The notes beneath the pieces were generated by a model that made no database searches, was not told the DNA's origin, and saw nothing but the letters and a program-made list of their open reading frames with translations. From Streptomyces sp. NBC_00178 (GTDB taxonomy: Bacteria; Actinomycetota; Actinomycetes; Streptomycetales; Streptomycetaceae), in NCBI RefSeq assembly GCF_036206005.1, contig NZ_CP108143.1, forward strand, positions 5,733,501-5,797,500: DNA of 64,000 nt. Direction: 5' to 3'. How positions within the stretch are numbered: the first letter of the stretch is position 1; each line of letters starts with the position of its first letter. Below, piece by piece: positions 8,040 to 16,689 of this stretch. The translations under genes were made by a program, and so were the position numbers.

Positions 8040-9691
8040 ACGCACTCGTCCCGCTGCCGGTGCTGCTGCCGCTCTGCGCCACGGGGCTCAGCCTCGCGTT
8101 CGGTACCCGGCTCGCCCGGTTCCAGCGGTTCATCAGCGTCGCGGTGCTCACGGCCGTACTCGCCCTCTCGGTCGTGCTGATGATCGCGGCGAACCGCCAG
8201 GGCCCCCTCCACGTCGACCTCGGCGACTTCGGACCGCCGCTCGGCATCACCCTGGTCGCCGACCGGCTGTCCGGGCTCATGCTCACGGTGTCGTCGGCCG
8301 TCACCCTCGCCGTCCTGGTCTACTCGCTCGGCCAGGGCATGTCGGACCGCGACAAGGAGACCCCGGTGGCCGTCTTCCACCCCGCCTACCTGATCCTGGT
8401 GGCCGGGGTGTCCTGCACGTTCCTCGCCGGTGACCTCGTCAACCTCTACGTCGCGTTCGAGATCATGCTTGTCGCCAGCTTCGTCCTGCTGACGCTCGGC
8501 GGCACCGGTCCGCGCATCCGGGCGGGATCCACCTACGTCATCATCTCGCTGTTCTCGTCGATGCTGTTCCTGACGGCCATCGCCATGACCTACGCCGCCT
8601 GCGGCACCGCCAACTTCGCCCAGCTGGCCACCCGCCTGCCCGAACTCCCGCTCGGCGTGCAGACCCTGATCCAGGCGATGCTGCTGACCGTCTTCGGCGT
8701 CAAGGCCGCGGTGTTCCCGGTCGCGGCCTGGCTCCCCGACTCCTATCCCACGGCTCCCGCGCCCGTCACCGCCGTCTTCGCGGGCCTGCTGACCAAGGTG
8801 GGGGTCTACTGCATGCTGCGCACGGAGACCCTGCTCTTCCCGGGCAACCGGCTCGGCGACCTGCTGCTGGCCGTCGCGCTCGTCTCGATGATCGTGGGCA
8901 TCCTGGGAGCGGTCGCGCAGACGGACCTGAAGCGGCTGCTGTCCTTCACCCTCATCAGCCACATCGGGTACATGGTCTTCGGTATCGGCCTCGCCACCCG
9001 GGCGGGGTACAGCGGGGCGATCTTCTACGTCGTGCACCACATCACCGTGCAGACCACGCTCTTCCTCGTCGCCGGGCTCATCGAACGCCGCGGCGGTACC
9101 AACGAACTGACCCGCATCGGCGGACTCGCCAAGGCGGCGCCCCTGCTCGCGGTCCTCTTCTTCGTCCCCGCGATGAACCTCGCCGGCATCCCGCCGCTGT
9201 CCGGTTTCATCGGCAAACTCGGCCTGATGCAGGCCGGTGTGGCCGACGGCGGCGCATGGGCCTGGGTCCTCGTGGCCGGGGCGAGCGTGACGAGCCTGCT
9301 CACGCTGTACGTGATGGCCAAGGTCTGGAACCTGGCCTTCTGGCGCGCCGAGCCCCCCGACCAGGCCGCCTACGGCACGGTGCTCGAGGACGCCGACGAC
9401 ACCGGGGACGACGACACCGACGCGGGGCCCGACCGGATGCCGGGCACCGGGGACGAGGGGGTCGCGGGCCTCCCCCTGCCGGCCGGGCAGACCATCACGG
9501 CGAGCCTCCACGGGCGCGCGGTGACCACGACGACGAAGCCGCCGCGTGCCATGACGGCCGCCACCGCCGGCGCCGTCGCACTCGGCCTCGCGTTCACCGT
9601 GCTGGCCGGCCCGCTGACCACGTTCACCGACCGTGCGGCTGCCGAACTCCTCGCGCGCACGCCCTACACGCAGGAGGTGCTCGGCCCGTGA
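8036..9691 (+). CDS. mrpD: Mrp antiporter subunit D (MrpD/MnhD)
   Basis: A 551-residue NuoN/MrpD-type membrane subunit with about 14 hydrophobic helices. Conserved features are YVAFEIMLVASFVLLTLGG near 140, the channel segment VKAAVFPVAAWLPDSYPTAP (about 222-241) with its Lys/Pro pair, and FSGFIGKLGL-like PLSGFIGKLGLMQAG near 385-399. Between the last two helices is a hydrophilic, Asp-rich insert (about residues 440-500, including DDTGDDDTDAGPD) not needed for the core fold. It couples proton and cation movement with MrpA. The ATG start at 8036 overlaps mrpC, and the stop overlaps mrpE (GTGA). Confidence 0.93.
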   Translation: MNALVPLPVLLPLCATGLSLAFGTRLARFQRFISVAVLTAVLALSVVLMIAANRQGPLHVDLGDFGPPLGITLVADRLSGLMLTVSSAVTLAVLVYSLGQGMSDRDKETPVAVFHPAYLILVAGVSCTFLAGDLVNLYVAFEIMLVASFVLLTLGGTGPRIRAGSTYVIISLFSSMLFLTAIAMTYAACGTANFAQLATRLPELPLGVQTLIQAMLLTVFGVKAAVFPVAAWLPDSYPTAPAPVTAVFAGLLTKVGVYCMLRTETLLFPGNRLGDLLLAVALVSMIVGILGAVAQTDLKRLLSFTLISHIGYMVFGIGLATRAGYSGAIFYVVHHITVQTTLFLVAGLIERRGGTNELTRIGGLAKAAPLLAVLFFVPAMNLAGIPPLSGFIGKLGLMQAGVADGGAWAWVLVAGASVTSLLTLYVMAKVWNLAFWRAEPPDQAAYGTVLEDADDTGDDDTDAGPDRMPGTGDEGVAGLPLPAGQTITASLHGRAVTTTTKPPRAMTAATAGAVALGLAFTVLAGPLTTFTDRAAAELLARTPYTQEVLGP

Positions 9692-10332
9692 GACGACTGA
9701 TCACCCTGTCCCGGGGCAACCCCGAACTGCCCCCCTTCAGCGTCGAGTTCGCCGGGCGCAGGCGTCGGGTGCTGGACCTCCCGCTGATCGCGTGGCTCAC
9801 CCTCATCTGGGTGCTCCTGTGGTCGACGCTGACCTGGGCCAACGTCATCATCGGAGCCGTCGTGGCGGTCGCCGTCTGCCTGGCCTTCCCGCTGCCGCAG
9901 GTCGATCTCGGACTGCGGCTGCACCCCTGGGGCATCCTGGTGCTCGCCGGATACCTGCTCTACGACATGTACACCTCCGGCGTGAAGGTCACCCGGCAGA
10001 TCTTCTCCGGGCGCCCGCACCGGCCCGCCGTGATCGCGGTGCCGCTGCGCTGCCGCAGCGACCTGATGCTCGCCGCGACCGCCGTCACGGTGTCCAACGT
10101 GCCGGGCGGCGCCGTCATCGAGGTGCGGCGGGCCACCGCCACGCTCTTCCTGCACGTCCTCGACGCGGACCGGCCGGAGGAACTGGCCGCCGCGCGGCGC
10201 TCGGTCTGGCGGCTGGAACGCCTGACGGTACGGGCGTTCGGCACGCGGGACGAGATCTCGAGGGTGGCCGGACCGCCGCCGGGCCACGAGTCGTCCGACG
10301 GCGTGGAGGACGACATGGAGGAGGGGACATGA
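9688..10332 (+). CDS. mrpE: Mrp antiporter subunit E (MrpE/MnhE)
   Basis: A 214-residue MrpE protein. Two or three N-terminal membrane helices (LIAWLTLIWVLLWSTLTWAN and IIGAVVAVAVCLAFPLPQV, about 31-70) are followed by WGILVLAGYLLYDMYTSGVKV. A soluble domain with VPLRCRSDLMLAATAVTVSN and PGGAVIEV, the MrpE landmarks, comes next. Start GTG 9688 overlaps mrpD by 4 nt and the end overlaps mrpF, so it is part of the coupled operon. It is a structural and assembly subunit of the antiporter. Confidence 0.92.
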   Translation: MRRLITLSRGNPELPPFSVEFAGRRRRVLDLPLIAWLTLIWVLLWSTLTWANVIIGAVVAVAVCLAFPLPQVDLGLRLHPWGILVLAGYLLYDMYTSGVKVTRQIFSGRPHRPAVIAVPLRCRSDLMLAATAVTVSNVPGGAVIEVRRATATLFLHVLDADRPEELAAARRSVWRLERLTVRAFGTRDEISRVAGPPPGHESSDGVEDDMEEGT

Positions 10333-10661
10333 GCGCGCCCGACACCGTCGACCGGGTCCTGCTGACCGCCGCCGTGGTGGTGCTGGTCGTGGCGGGAGCG
10401 CTGATGTTCTACCGGGTCTGGCGCGGCCCCTCGATGCTGGACCGGGCCATCGCGCTCGACGTGATCGCAGCCCTGATCATCGCCGGCCTCGGCGCCAAGT
10501 CGGCGCTGGCCAGGGACCCGTTCTACTTCCCGGTCATGCTGGTGCTCGCCTTCCTCGGCTTCACCGGATCGGTGGGCATCGCCCGCTTCATCGCCGTGCG
10601 CGACCGGCCGCCCTCCCGGCCGACGCCCGGCCGGCACGCCGACGAGGAGGACTCCCGATGA
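10329..10661 (+). CDS. mrpF: Mrp antiporter subunit F (MrpF/MnhF)
   Basis: A 110-residue protein with three membrane helices. Family hallmarks are YRVWRGPSMLDRAIALDVIA (about 30-49) and FYFPVMLVLAFLGFTGSVGI. ATG 10329 overlaps the mrpE stop and the stop overlaps mrpG, continuing the chain of ATGA junctions. In characterised Mrp complexes MrpF contacts subunits E and G and is required for activity. Confidence 0.92.
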   Translation: MSAPDTVDRVLLTAAVVVLVVAGALMFYRVWRGPSMLDRAIALDVIAALIIAGLGAKSALARDPFYFPVMLVLAFLGFTGSVGIARFIAVRDRPPSRPTPGRHADEEDSR

Positions 10662-11053
10662 GCGCCTGGGTACAGGTCAGCGACACCGCGGGGGCCGCCC
10701 TCGTGTTCGTCGGCGCGGCGATCTGCCTGCTCGGTGTCGTCGGGATGCTGAAGCTCCCCGACGTGCTCTCGCGCAGTCACGCCGCGACCAAGCCGCAGAC
10801 CCTCGGGCTGCTCCTCGTCCTGGCCGGAGTGGCGCTGCGGCTGCGCAGCGGCATGGACCTGGCGACGCTGGCCCTCATCGGCTTCTTCCAGCTGATGACC
10901 GGGCCGGTCGCGGCCCACCTGGTCGCACGGTCCGCCTACCGCACCGGCCAGATCGAGCACGCCGAACTGCTGCGCGACGACCTGGACCGGCAGCTCACGG
11001 AGCGTGCTCCGGACCGGGCTCCAGGACCGGAGCACGGCGCGGGGGAGCGCTGA
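10658..11053 (+). CDS. mrpG: Mrp antiporter subunit G (MrpG/MnhG)
   Basis: A 131-residue last subunit of the Mrp operon. It has three hydrophobic segments with the family phrases GAAICLLGVVGMLKLPDVLSR and SHAATKPQTLGLLLVLAG (about 20-60), then GFFQLMTGPVAAHLVARSAY. A charged tail follows. It overlaps mrpF at ATGA. The next gene starts about 125 nt downstream. That gap contains a perfect 6-1-6 palindrome TCAGGA-g-TCCTGA (11090-11102), which could be an operator for the following gene. Confidence 0.92.
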   Translation: MSAWVQVSDTAGAALVFVGAAICLLGVVGMLKLPDVLSRSHAATKPQTLGLLLVLAGVALRLRSGMDLATLALIGFFQLMTGPVAAHLVARSAYRTGQIEHAELLRDDLDRQLTERAPDRAPGPEHGAGER

Positions 11054-11178
11054 GCCGGCGGGCTGCCCGCGCCGCAGGGGTCTCGCACGTCAGGAGTCCT
11101 GAACTGGGCGTAACCGCGCCTCCGGGGCCGTCCGTCTGCCATGATGCAGCGACTGCTGTGGCCGGCGCTGGGGGGCGT

Positions 11179-11910
11179 ATGGAAAGCACGGGTACGGTGC
11201 TGCGCGAGTTGCGCGGCGCACAGAAGACGTCCAAGGGCGTCTCGCTCTACTCGCGGTACGTGAACCGCCCGGCCGGACGGGTGTTCGCCGCCGGTGCGTA
11301 CAGGATGGGACTGACGCCCAACCAGGTCACGCTGGTCAGCGCGGGGTTCACCTTCGCGGCCGTCGCCGCGGTGGCGCTGGCGGAACCGTCCTGGCGGCTC
11401 GGGTTCCTCGTCTGGGCGGGCCTGGCGGTTGGTTTCGCCTTCGACTCGGCGGACGGTCAGCTCGCCCGGCTGACCGGGCGCGGCGGCCCGGACGGGGAAT
11501 GGCTGGACCATGTCGTGGACTGCGCCAAGATGGTCCTGGTCCACAGCGCCGTGCTGATCTCCTTCCACCGCTTCGCCCCGCCGCCGGGGGACGGGTGGCT
11601 GCTGCTTCCGCTCGGCTTCCTGTTCGTCGCCGTGCTGACGTTCTGCGCCGGGCTGCTGCGCGAGCAGCTCGGGAAGGCGGCGGCCCGCACCGCACCGGTG
11701 GCCGCCGGTCCCGCGGCGCCGGTGTCCCCGGTGCGGGCCGTGGCGCTGCTGCCCGCCGACTACGGCGTGTTCTGCCTGGTCTTCCTGCTGCTTGGCGCAC
11801 CCTCGGTCTTCCGTGCCGGGTACGCCCTGCTCGCGGCCGTGCACGCCGTGTTCCTGGTGGCGTTCCTGGCCAAGTGGTTCAGGGAGCTGAGAGCGCTCCG
11901 GGCCGGCTGA
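11179..11910 (+). CDS. CDP-alcohol phosphatidyltransferase family membrane protein
   Basis: A 243-residue integral membrane enzyme that transfers a phospho-alcohol from a CDP-linked donor. The signature DG-x2-AR-x8-G-x3-D-x3-D is intact at roughly 93-117 (DGQLAR, then GEWLDHVVD). About five hydrophobic helices follow. ATG 11179 is preferred to GTG 11158 because a G-rich ribosome site lies just before it. It converges on a cytidylyltransferase gene and their 3' ends overlap by 32 nt. The two together would make and use a CDP-polyol, as in glycerol- or inositol-phosphate chemistry, fitting the surface-polymer locus that follows. The acceptor is unknown. Confidence 0.85.
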   Translation: MESTGTVLRELRGAQKTSKGVSLYSRYVNRPAGRVFAAGAYRMGLTPNQVTLVSAGFTFAAVAAVALAEPSWRLGFLVWAGLAVGFAFDSADGQLARLTGRGGPDGEWLDHVVDCAKMVLVHSAVLISFHRFAPPPGDGWLLLPLGFLFVAVLTFCAGLLREQLGKAAARTAPVAAGPAAPVSPVRAVALLPADYGVFCLVFLLLGAPSVFRAGYALLAAVHAVFLVAFLAKWFRELRALRAG

Positions 11911-12328
11911 CGAGTACGTCCAGCGCCCGGCGCAGCTGGGTGCTGGACGTGTGCACCGTGTACGGGAAGTAGACGACCTCCACCCCGACCTCGGCGAAGT
12001 CCCGCTCCAGGCGTTCACCCTTCTCCGTGCCACGCCAGTCGTCGCCCTTGAAGATGACGTCGAAGCGGACCTGCTGCCAGGTCTCGACCTTGTCCGGAAC
12101 CGTCTCCACGAAAGCCGCGTCGACATGGCGCACGCTGCGCACGATCTCCAGGCGCTCGGGCAGCGGGATCACCGGTCTGTGCCCCTTGGCGAGCGCGGCC
12201 ATCTCGTCGGAGACGACCCCGGCCACCAGGTAGTCGCACTGGCTGCGGGCATGCCGCAGGATGTTCAGGTGGCCGACGTGGAACAGGTCGTACACCCCCG
12301 GTGCGTAACCGACTCTGTGCTGCACCAT
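11879..12328 (-). CDS. Glycerol-3-phosphate cytidylyltransferase-like nucleotidyltransferase (TagD/RfaE-C type)
   Basis: A 149-residue nucleotidyltransferase. The nucleotide-binding HxGH motif is in GVYDLFHVGHLNILRHARSQ (about 9-28). The helix DYLVAGVVSDEMAALAKG, the PLPERLEIVRSVRHVD stretch, and the terminal TSSTQLRR motif are as in CTP:glycerol-3-phosphate and related cytidylyltransferases. Start ATG 12328 is chosen because GGGGGGAGAGA lies just upstream. It should form a CDP-alcohol from CTP and a phospho-alcohol in the cytoplasm, supplying the neighbouring CDP-alcohol transferase. An ADP-linked product cannot be excluded. Confidence 0.85.
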   Translation of the reverse strand: MVQHRVGYAPGVYDLFHVGHLNILRHARSQCDYLVAGVVSDEMAALAKGHRPVIPLPERLEIVRSVRHVDAAFVETVPDKVETWQQVRFDVIFKGDDWRGTEKGERLERDFAEVGVEVVYFPYTVHTSSTQLRRALDVLVSRPGALSAP

Positions 12329-12371
12329 CCGTTCTCTCCCCCCACGGTGGAACTGGTTCAACGACCTTACT

Positions 12372-13769
12372 GTGAAGAACACTTGCGCAACCCGTGAACG
12401 GATAAGCTCGAAGGAGAGGCTGTTCCGGGGGGAAGGCGATCATCCGTTGTCCGCTGCTGAGCATCAGAGACCGTTCGAAAACCGCCACCTTCTCGTGGTC
12501 TCCACCAACTACGCACCCGAGCTGACGGGCATAGGCCCGTACGCCACGCAGCTCGCCGAGCACTGGGCGGCGTCGGGGGCCAGGACCGAGGTCCTGACCG
12601 GTATGCCGCACTACCCCGCCTGGCGCGTGGACGAGGAGTACCGGGGGGCGTGGCGCCGGGAGGAGGAACGGCACGGTGTACGCGTCCACCGGCGCCGCCA
12701 CTATGTGCCGTCCCGTCAGACCGCGCTGCGCAGAGGATTGTTCGAGGCTTCCGTACTCCTCCACGGCGTCCTCGCTCCGCCTCCGGGCCGGCCCGACGCC
12801 GTGGTCTCGCAGATGCCGAGCCTCGCGGGCGGGGTCATAGGCGCGCGGCTGGCACGCCGCCACCGCGTCCCCCACATACCCGTGGTCCAGGACCTGATGG
12901 GAGCCGCCGCCGCGCAGAGCGGGATCCGGGGCGGCGGCAGAGCGGCGGTCGTCGCCGCGCGGGCCGAACGCCACGCGCTGGCCGGAGCCGCACTCGTCGG
13001 CGTCATCCACGAGAGCTTCGTCGAGGGGGTCACCGCCCTCGGCGTCGACCCCGGCCGTATCCGGGTCGTCCCCAACTGGACGCATGTGGAACGCCCTTCG
13101 GGTGACCGGACCGCCACCCGGGCCCGGCTCGGCTGGCGCGAGGGCATCCCGGTCGTGCTGCACTCCGGGAACATGGGCCTCAAACAGGGACTCGACGTGC
13201 TGGTCGCCCTGGCGCGGCTGGCACCGGACGTCCGGGTCGTGCTCATGGGCGACGGCAACCAGCGTGAGGCGCTGCGCGCGCTGGCCGCGGGGCTGCCCAA
13301 CATCGACTTCCTCCCGCCCGCCGACGCGGACGACTTCACCGACGTGCTCGCCGCCGCCGACGTGCTCGCGGTCACCCAGCGGGCATCGGTGCTCGACATG
13401 AGCGTGCCGTCGAAACTCACCTCGTACTTCGTCTCGGGACGGCCGGTCGTCGCCTCCGTGGCCGGCGAGGGCGGCACCGCCGACGAAGTGCGCCGCTCGG
13501 GCGCGGGCGTGCTCGTCGCCCCCGAGGACCCGGCCGCCCTCCTCGGCGCCGTGCGGGAACTGACCGCCGATCCCGCAGCGGCGGACGCGCTGGGCGCGCA
13601 CGGCCCCGGCTACGTCGCACGGCACCTGGGCAGGGAGGCGGGCCTCGCCCGCTTCGACGCACTGCTCACCGAAGCGCTCGCGGACGCGTCGTCCGGGGGC
13701 TCACGACCGGGTGACGGGCCGGTCGGAGACGTACGCGCAGGGGAAGCACAAGGGAGACCACGCCGATGA
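12372..13769 (+). CDS. Glycosyltransferase family 4 (WcaI-like)
   Basis: A GT-B type glycosyltransferase of up to 465 residues. The N-terminal domain has LLVVSTNYAPELTGIGPYA (about 40-58) and EVLTGMPHYPAWRVDEEYRG, closely resembling WcaI-type colanic-acid transferases. The C-terminal nucleotide-sugar domain has GNMGLKQGLDVLV, VLMGDGNQREALRALA and DMSVPSKLTSYFVSGRPVVA. The start is uncertain. GTG 12372 lacks a clear ribosome site, while TTG 12447, with a GGGGGGAAGG stretch upstream, would put the conserved region close to the N-terminus. The stop overlaps the Wzz-like gene (ATGA). It probably adds a sugar to a lipid-linked repeat unit. Confidence 0.85.
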   Translation: MKNTCATRERISSKERLFRGEGDHPLSAAEHQRPFENRHLLVVSTNYAPELTGIGPYATQLAEHWAASGARTEVLTGMPHYPAWRVDEEYRGAWRREEERHGVRVHRRRHYVPSRQTALRRGLFEASVLLHGVLAPPPGRPDAVVSQMPSLAGGVIGARLARRHRVPHIPVVQDLMGAAAAQSGIRGGGRAAVVAARAERHALAGAALVGVIHESFVEGVTALGVDPGRIRVVPNWTHVERPSGDRTATRARLGWREGIPVVLHSGNMGLKQGLDVLVALARLAPDVRVVLMGDGNQREALRALAAGLPNIDFLPPADADDFTDVLAAADVLAVTQRASVLDMSVPSKLTSYFVSGRPVVASVAGEGGTADEVRRSGAGVLVAPEDPAALLGAVRELTADPAAADALGAHGPGYVARHLGREAGLARFDALLTEALADASSGGSRPGDGPVGDVRAGEAQGRPRR

Positions 13770-15448
13770 GCCATCCGATCCGCCCGCTGGACGACCAGGA
13801 CGAACCGGCGCTGCTGCGCGATCAGTTCCGTCAGCTCCTGCGCTACCGCACCCTGCTCGCCGGCGGTGTCCTCGTCGGCCTGCTCGGCGGCGGCTTCCTC
13901 GCCCTGAGCGGCGAGGACACGTACACCGCCACGGGCGAGGTGCAGGTGCGCTCCGCGACCGCCGATCCGTTCGCCACCGGCGCCTCCGCCGACAAGGGCA
14001 TCAACATCGGCTCCGAACGGCAGACCGCGGTGAGCGACACCGTGGGCGTGCTGGCGGCGGCGACCCTGCTCAAGCAGGGCGACGACGTGACCGCCCGCAA
14101 GCTGCTCTCGGGCCTCCAGGTCACCAACCCGCCCAATACCCTCACCCTCCGCTTCTCCTACACCGGGGCGACCCCCGAGCAGGCGCGCACCCGCGCGGAG
14201 GCCCTCGCCAACGGCTACCTGGCGCACCGCAAGGCGCGGACCCAGGAGAGCATCGAGAACATGGCGAACGGCTACCGCGCCCAGCTCGAACCGCTTGAGG
14301 ACAAGCGCGACCTGCTGGAGGAGGGGGCCGGAGCCACGGACGACGTCAGCAGCGCCCGGGCCAACATCATCGTCTCCATCTCCGAACTGACCCGGAAGAT
14401 CTCCGAACTCAAGGCCCTCGACACCACGCCCGGCTACCTCAACAAGAAGCCGGTGGCACCCACCGCGCCCACCGGCGCCGGAATGCCGCTGCTCCTCGGT
14501 CTCGGCGCGGTCGTCGGCCTGGCCCTGGGGCTGCTGCTGTCCTGGGTGCGCCTCGTCTTCGACCCCGCCGTCCGCTCGCCCCGGGAGCTCGTCCGCTCCC
14601 TCGGCGCCCCGCTGCTCGGCACCCTGCCCCGCGAACGCGCCGCCGCCGGCACGCTGCTGGCCATCGGCCGCAGCGGCTCCCGGCTGGCCGAGGAGTACCG
14701 CGCGGTCGCCTTCCGGCTGGCCTACGACCCGTCGTTCGCCGAGCGGCGCCGCCTCCTGGTCACCGCCCCGCGCGGCGACAACGCCGCAGCCGCGGCGGCC
14801 GCCGTCAACCTGGCCGCGGCCTTCGCCGAGATGGGCCGCGACGTGCTGATCGTCGAGGCCGACCTGCGCACCCCGTCACTGGCCCGCGACCTGGGGTCGT
14901 CGGCCCACGAGGTGCGGCCGCCGCGCTGGGCGGCCGAGGAGGGCGACGGCAGCTGGCCGACGGGCGGCCGCTTCAACGTGGACGTGCCCGGCTCCGGGGC
15001 GTTCGCCCTCATCGCCGGGGTCACCGCGGACAACGTCCCGCGCGCACTCACCTCGGCACCCGTGGGCCGCATCGTCGCCGAGGCCGACCGCCCGGGCACC
15101 GTCGTCATCGTGCTCGCGCCGCCGGTGCTGTCGTACGCCGACGCGGTCGCCCTCGTCGACCGCGTCGAGGGAGTCATGATCGTCTGCGACCCCCGGGAGG
15201 TGCACCGCAGCGACCTGGAACGCATCCGGGAGATCATCAGCGCCTCGGGCGGCTCGGTGCTCGGCGCCCTGCTCCACCCCGGCAGAGGACGGCTGCGCCG
15301 GACCGAGCCGCGGGGGAGGTCCGCCGGACGGCGCACCGGCGGCGGGCCCGGCGGGCCGGAGGTGGAGGCGGACGCGCCCGAACTCAAGGGGGACCCCGCC
15401 GAGACGATGGGTCTGCGCTCCTTCACGCTCCCGGCCGCGCGGCAGTGA
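13766..15448 (+). CDS. Wzz/BY-kinase-like polysaccharide co-polymerase with degenerate ATP site
   Basis: A 560-residue two-part protein of the polysaccharide co-polymerase type. The Wzz part has a membrane helix near 31-51 (LLAGGVLVGLLGGGFLALSG), an extracytoplasmic region with a helical stretch at about 150-205, and a second helix near 233-253. The cytosolic part has the BY-kinase/ParA fold: the Walker A' strand VLIVEADLRTPSLARDLG is present. The P-loop position instead reads TAPRGDNAAAAAAAVNLA, with no GKS/GKT lysine, and the C-terminus has no tyrosine cluster. Chain-length control may remain, but autokinase activity is doubtful. It lies between the GT4 and flippase genes with ATGA/GTGA overlaps. 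Confidence 0.8.
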   Translation: MSHPIRPLDDQDEPALLRDQFRQLLRYRTLLAGGVLVGLLGGGFLALSGEDTYTATGEVQVRSATADPFATGASADKGINIGSERQTAVSDTVGVLAAATLLKQGDDVTARKLLSGLQVTNPPNTLTLRFSYTGATPEQARTRAEALANGYLAHRKARTQESIENMANGYRAQLEPLEDKRDLLEEGAGATDDVSSARANIIVSISELTRKISELKALDTTPGYLNKKPVAPTAPTGAGMPLLLGLGAVVGLALGLLLSWVRLVFDPAVRSPRELVRSLGAPLLGTLPRERAAAGTLLAIGRSGSRLAEEYRAVAFRLAYDPSFAERRRLLVTAPRGDNAAAAAAAVNLAAAFAEMGRDVLIVEADLRTPSLARDLGSSAHEVRPPRWAAEEGDGSWPTGGRFNVDVPGSGAFALIAGVTADNVPRALTSAPVGRIVAEADRPGTVVIVLAPPVLSYADAVALVDRVEGVMIVCDPREVHRSDLERIREIISASGGSVLGALLHPGRGRLRRTEPRGRSAGRRTGGGPGGPEVEADAPELKGDPAETMGLRSFTLPAARQ

Positions 15449-16689
15449 GAGCCCGTACCGCGATCCTCTGCTCGGTCGCGGACCAGGGCGTGGCGGCGCT
15501 CACCAACATCCTGGTGCTGGTGGCCGCCGCCCGGCTCTCGACCGTGGCCGACTTCGCGCGCTTCTCCGCGGTCTATCTCGTCTTCACGGTGCTGCTGGGC
15601 GTCTCGGGCGCGTACACCGGGCAGCCCCTCGTCCTCCGGCGCGGCGGGGGCGGGGCCGCCCGGGGCGCCTGCCGCTCGGCCGTCGTGTTCACCGTCTGCG
15701 CGTCCGCCGCGGCCGGTGCGCTGCTGGCCGGGGTCTGTCTGGCGCTGCCGGGGGACACCGCCCGCGCGCTCGTGATGCTCGGACTCGTCCTGCCCGTCGT
15801 GCTGGGGCAGGACGCCCTGCGGTACGCCTTCTCGATCCTCCAGCAGCCCCATCTCGCCCTGCTCGGTGACGTGGTGAGGCTGGCGTGCGTGCTCGGCGCG
15901 CTTTCCCTCCAGCAGTACGGCGCCGGCCCCGGCCGCCTGATCCTGGTCTGGGGGCTGTCCGCGCTGCCCGCCCTGCTGCTGTCGGCCGCGCTGCTGCACC
16001 GCACGACCGCCGGAACTCCGCTGCTGCTGCGCCCGATGCTGCGAAGGGGCCACCTCGGGCAGCGCTTCGTCGTCGAGTTCGGCGTGGGCAACGCGACCGG
16101 CCAGCTGTCCGTCCTCGGCCTCGGCGCCGTCGCCGACCCGCTCCTCGTCGGTGCGCTGCGCGGAGCCACCACGCTGTTCGGTCCGCTCAACGTCCTGTTC
16201 ACCTCGGCCACGTCGTTCGGACCGCCGTTGCTCCGCCGCGTGGGCGACGAGCGCCGCCGTGTCCGGGCGACAGCGGCCCTCGGCGGCGTACTCGCGGGAA
16301 CCGCCGTGCTCTGGGCCACGGTGCTGGCCGTGCTGCCCGACCGGGCGGGGCGCCAGATCCTGGGCGACACCTGGCCCACGGCCGCCGCTCTCCTCCCGGC
16401 GACCGGCAGCCAGTACGCGGCGATGGCCGTCGGCACCTGCGGGCTGCTCGCCCTGCGCATGCTCGACCCGCGCACCACCCTCAGCATCCAGGTGGTCTTC
16501 TCGCTCACCGCCGTCGCCCTCATGGGCACGGGCTACGCCGTCGGCGGTCTCCAGGGGGCCGCCTGGGGACTGTGCCTGGGATCCGTGTGCAAGGCCGCCG
16601 CCACCTGGATCCGGGTGGTCAGGCTCCGACGCGGGAAGCCGGCGCCCGACGCGGCCGTCACCGCCGGCGCCCTGCCCTCCGCTCCTTGA
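15445..16689 (+). CDS. Wzx-like polysaccharide flippase / MATE-type membrane protein
   Basis: A 414-residue protein made almost entirely of hydrophobic helices (about 12), starting with a GTG that overlaps the Wzz-like stop. The pattern of paired helices separated by short Arg-rich loops, with the phrase FGPLNVLFTSATSFGPPLLRR, fits the polysaccharide-transport/MATE superfamily. In this context it should flip the lipid-linked repeat unit across the plasma membrane. It converges on the Wzy-like gene with a 32-nt overlap of 3' ends. The family call rests on topology and neighbours more than on motifs. Confidence 0.7.
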   Translation: MRARTAILCSVADQGVAALTNILVLVAAARLSTVADFARFSAVYLVFTVLLGVSGAYTGQPLVLRRGGGGAARGACRSAVVFTVCASAAAGALLAGVCLALPGDTARALVMLGLVLPVVLGQDALRYAFSILQQPHLALLGDVVRLACVLGALSLQQYGAGPGRLILVWGLSALPALLLSAALLHRTTAGTPLLLRPMLRRGHLGQRFVVEFGVGNATGQLSVLGLGAVADPLLVGALRGATTLFGPLNVLFTSATSFGPPLLRRVGDERRRVRATAALGGVLAGTAVLWATVLAVLPDRAGRQILGDTWPTAAALLPATGSQYAAMAVGTCGLLALRMLDPRTTLSIQVVFSLTAVALMGTGYAVGGLQGAAWGLCLGSVCKAAATWIRVVRLRRGKPAPDAAVTAGALPSAP

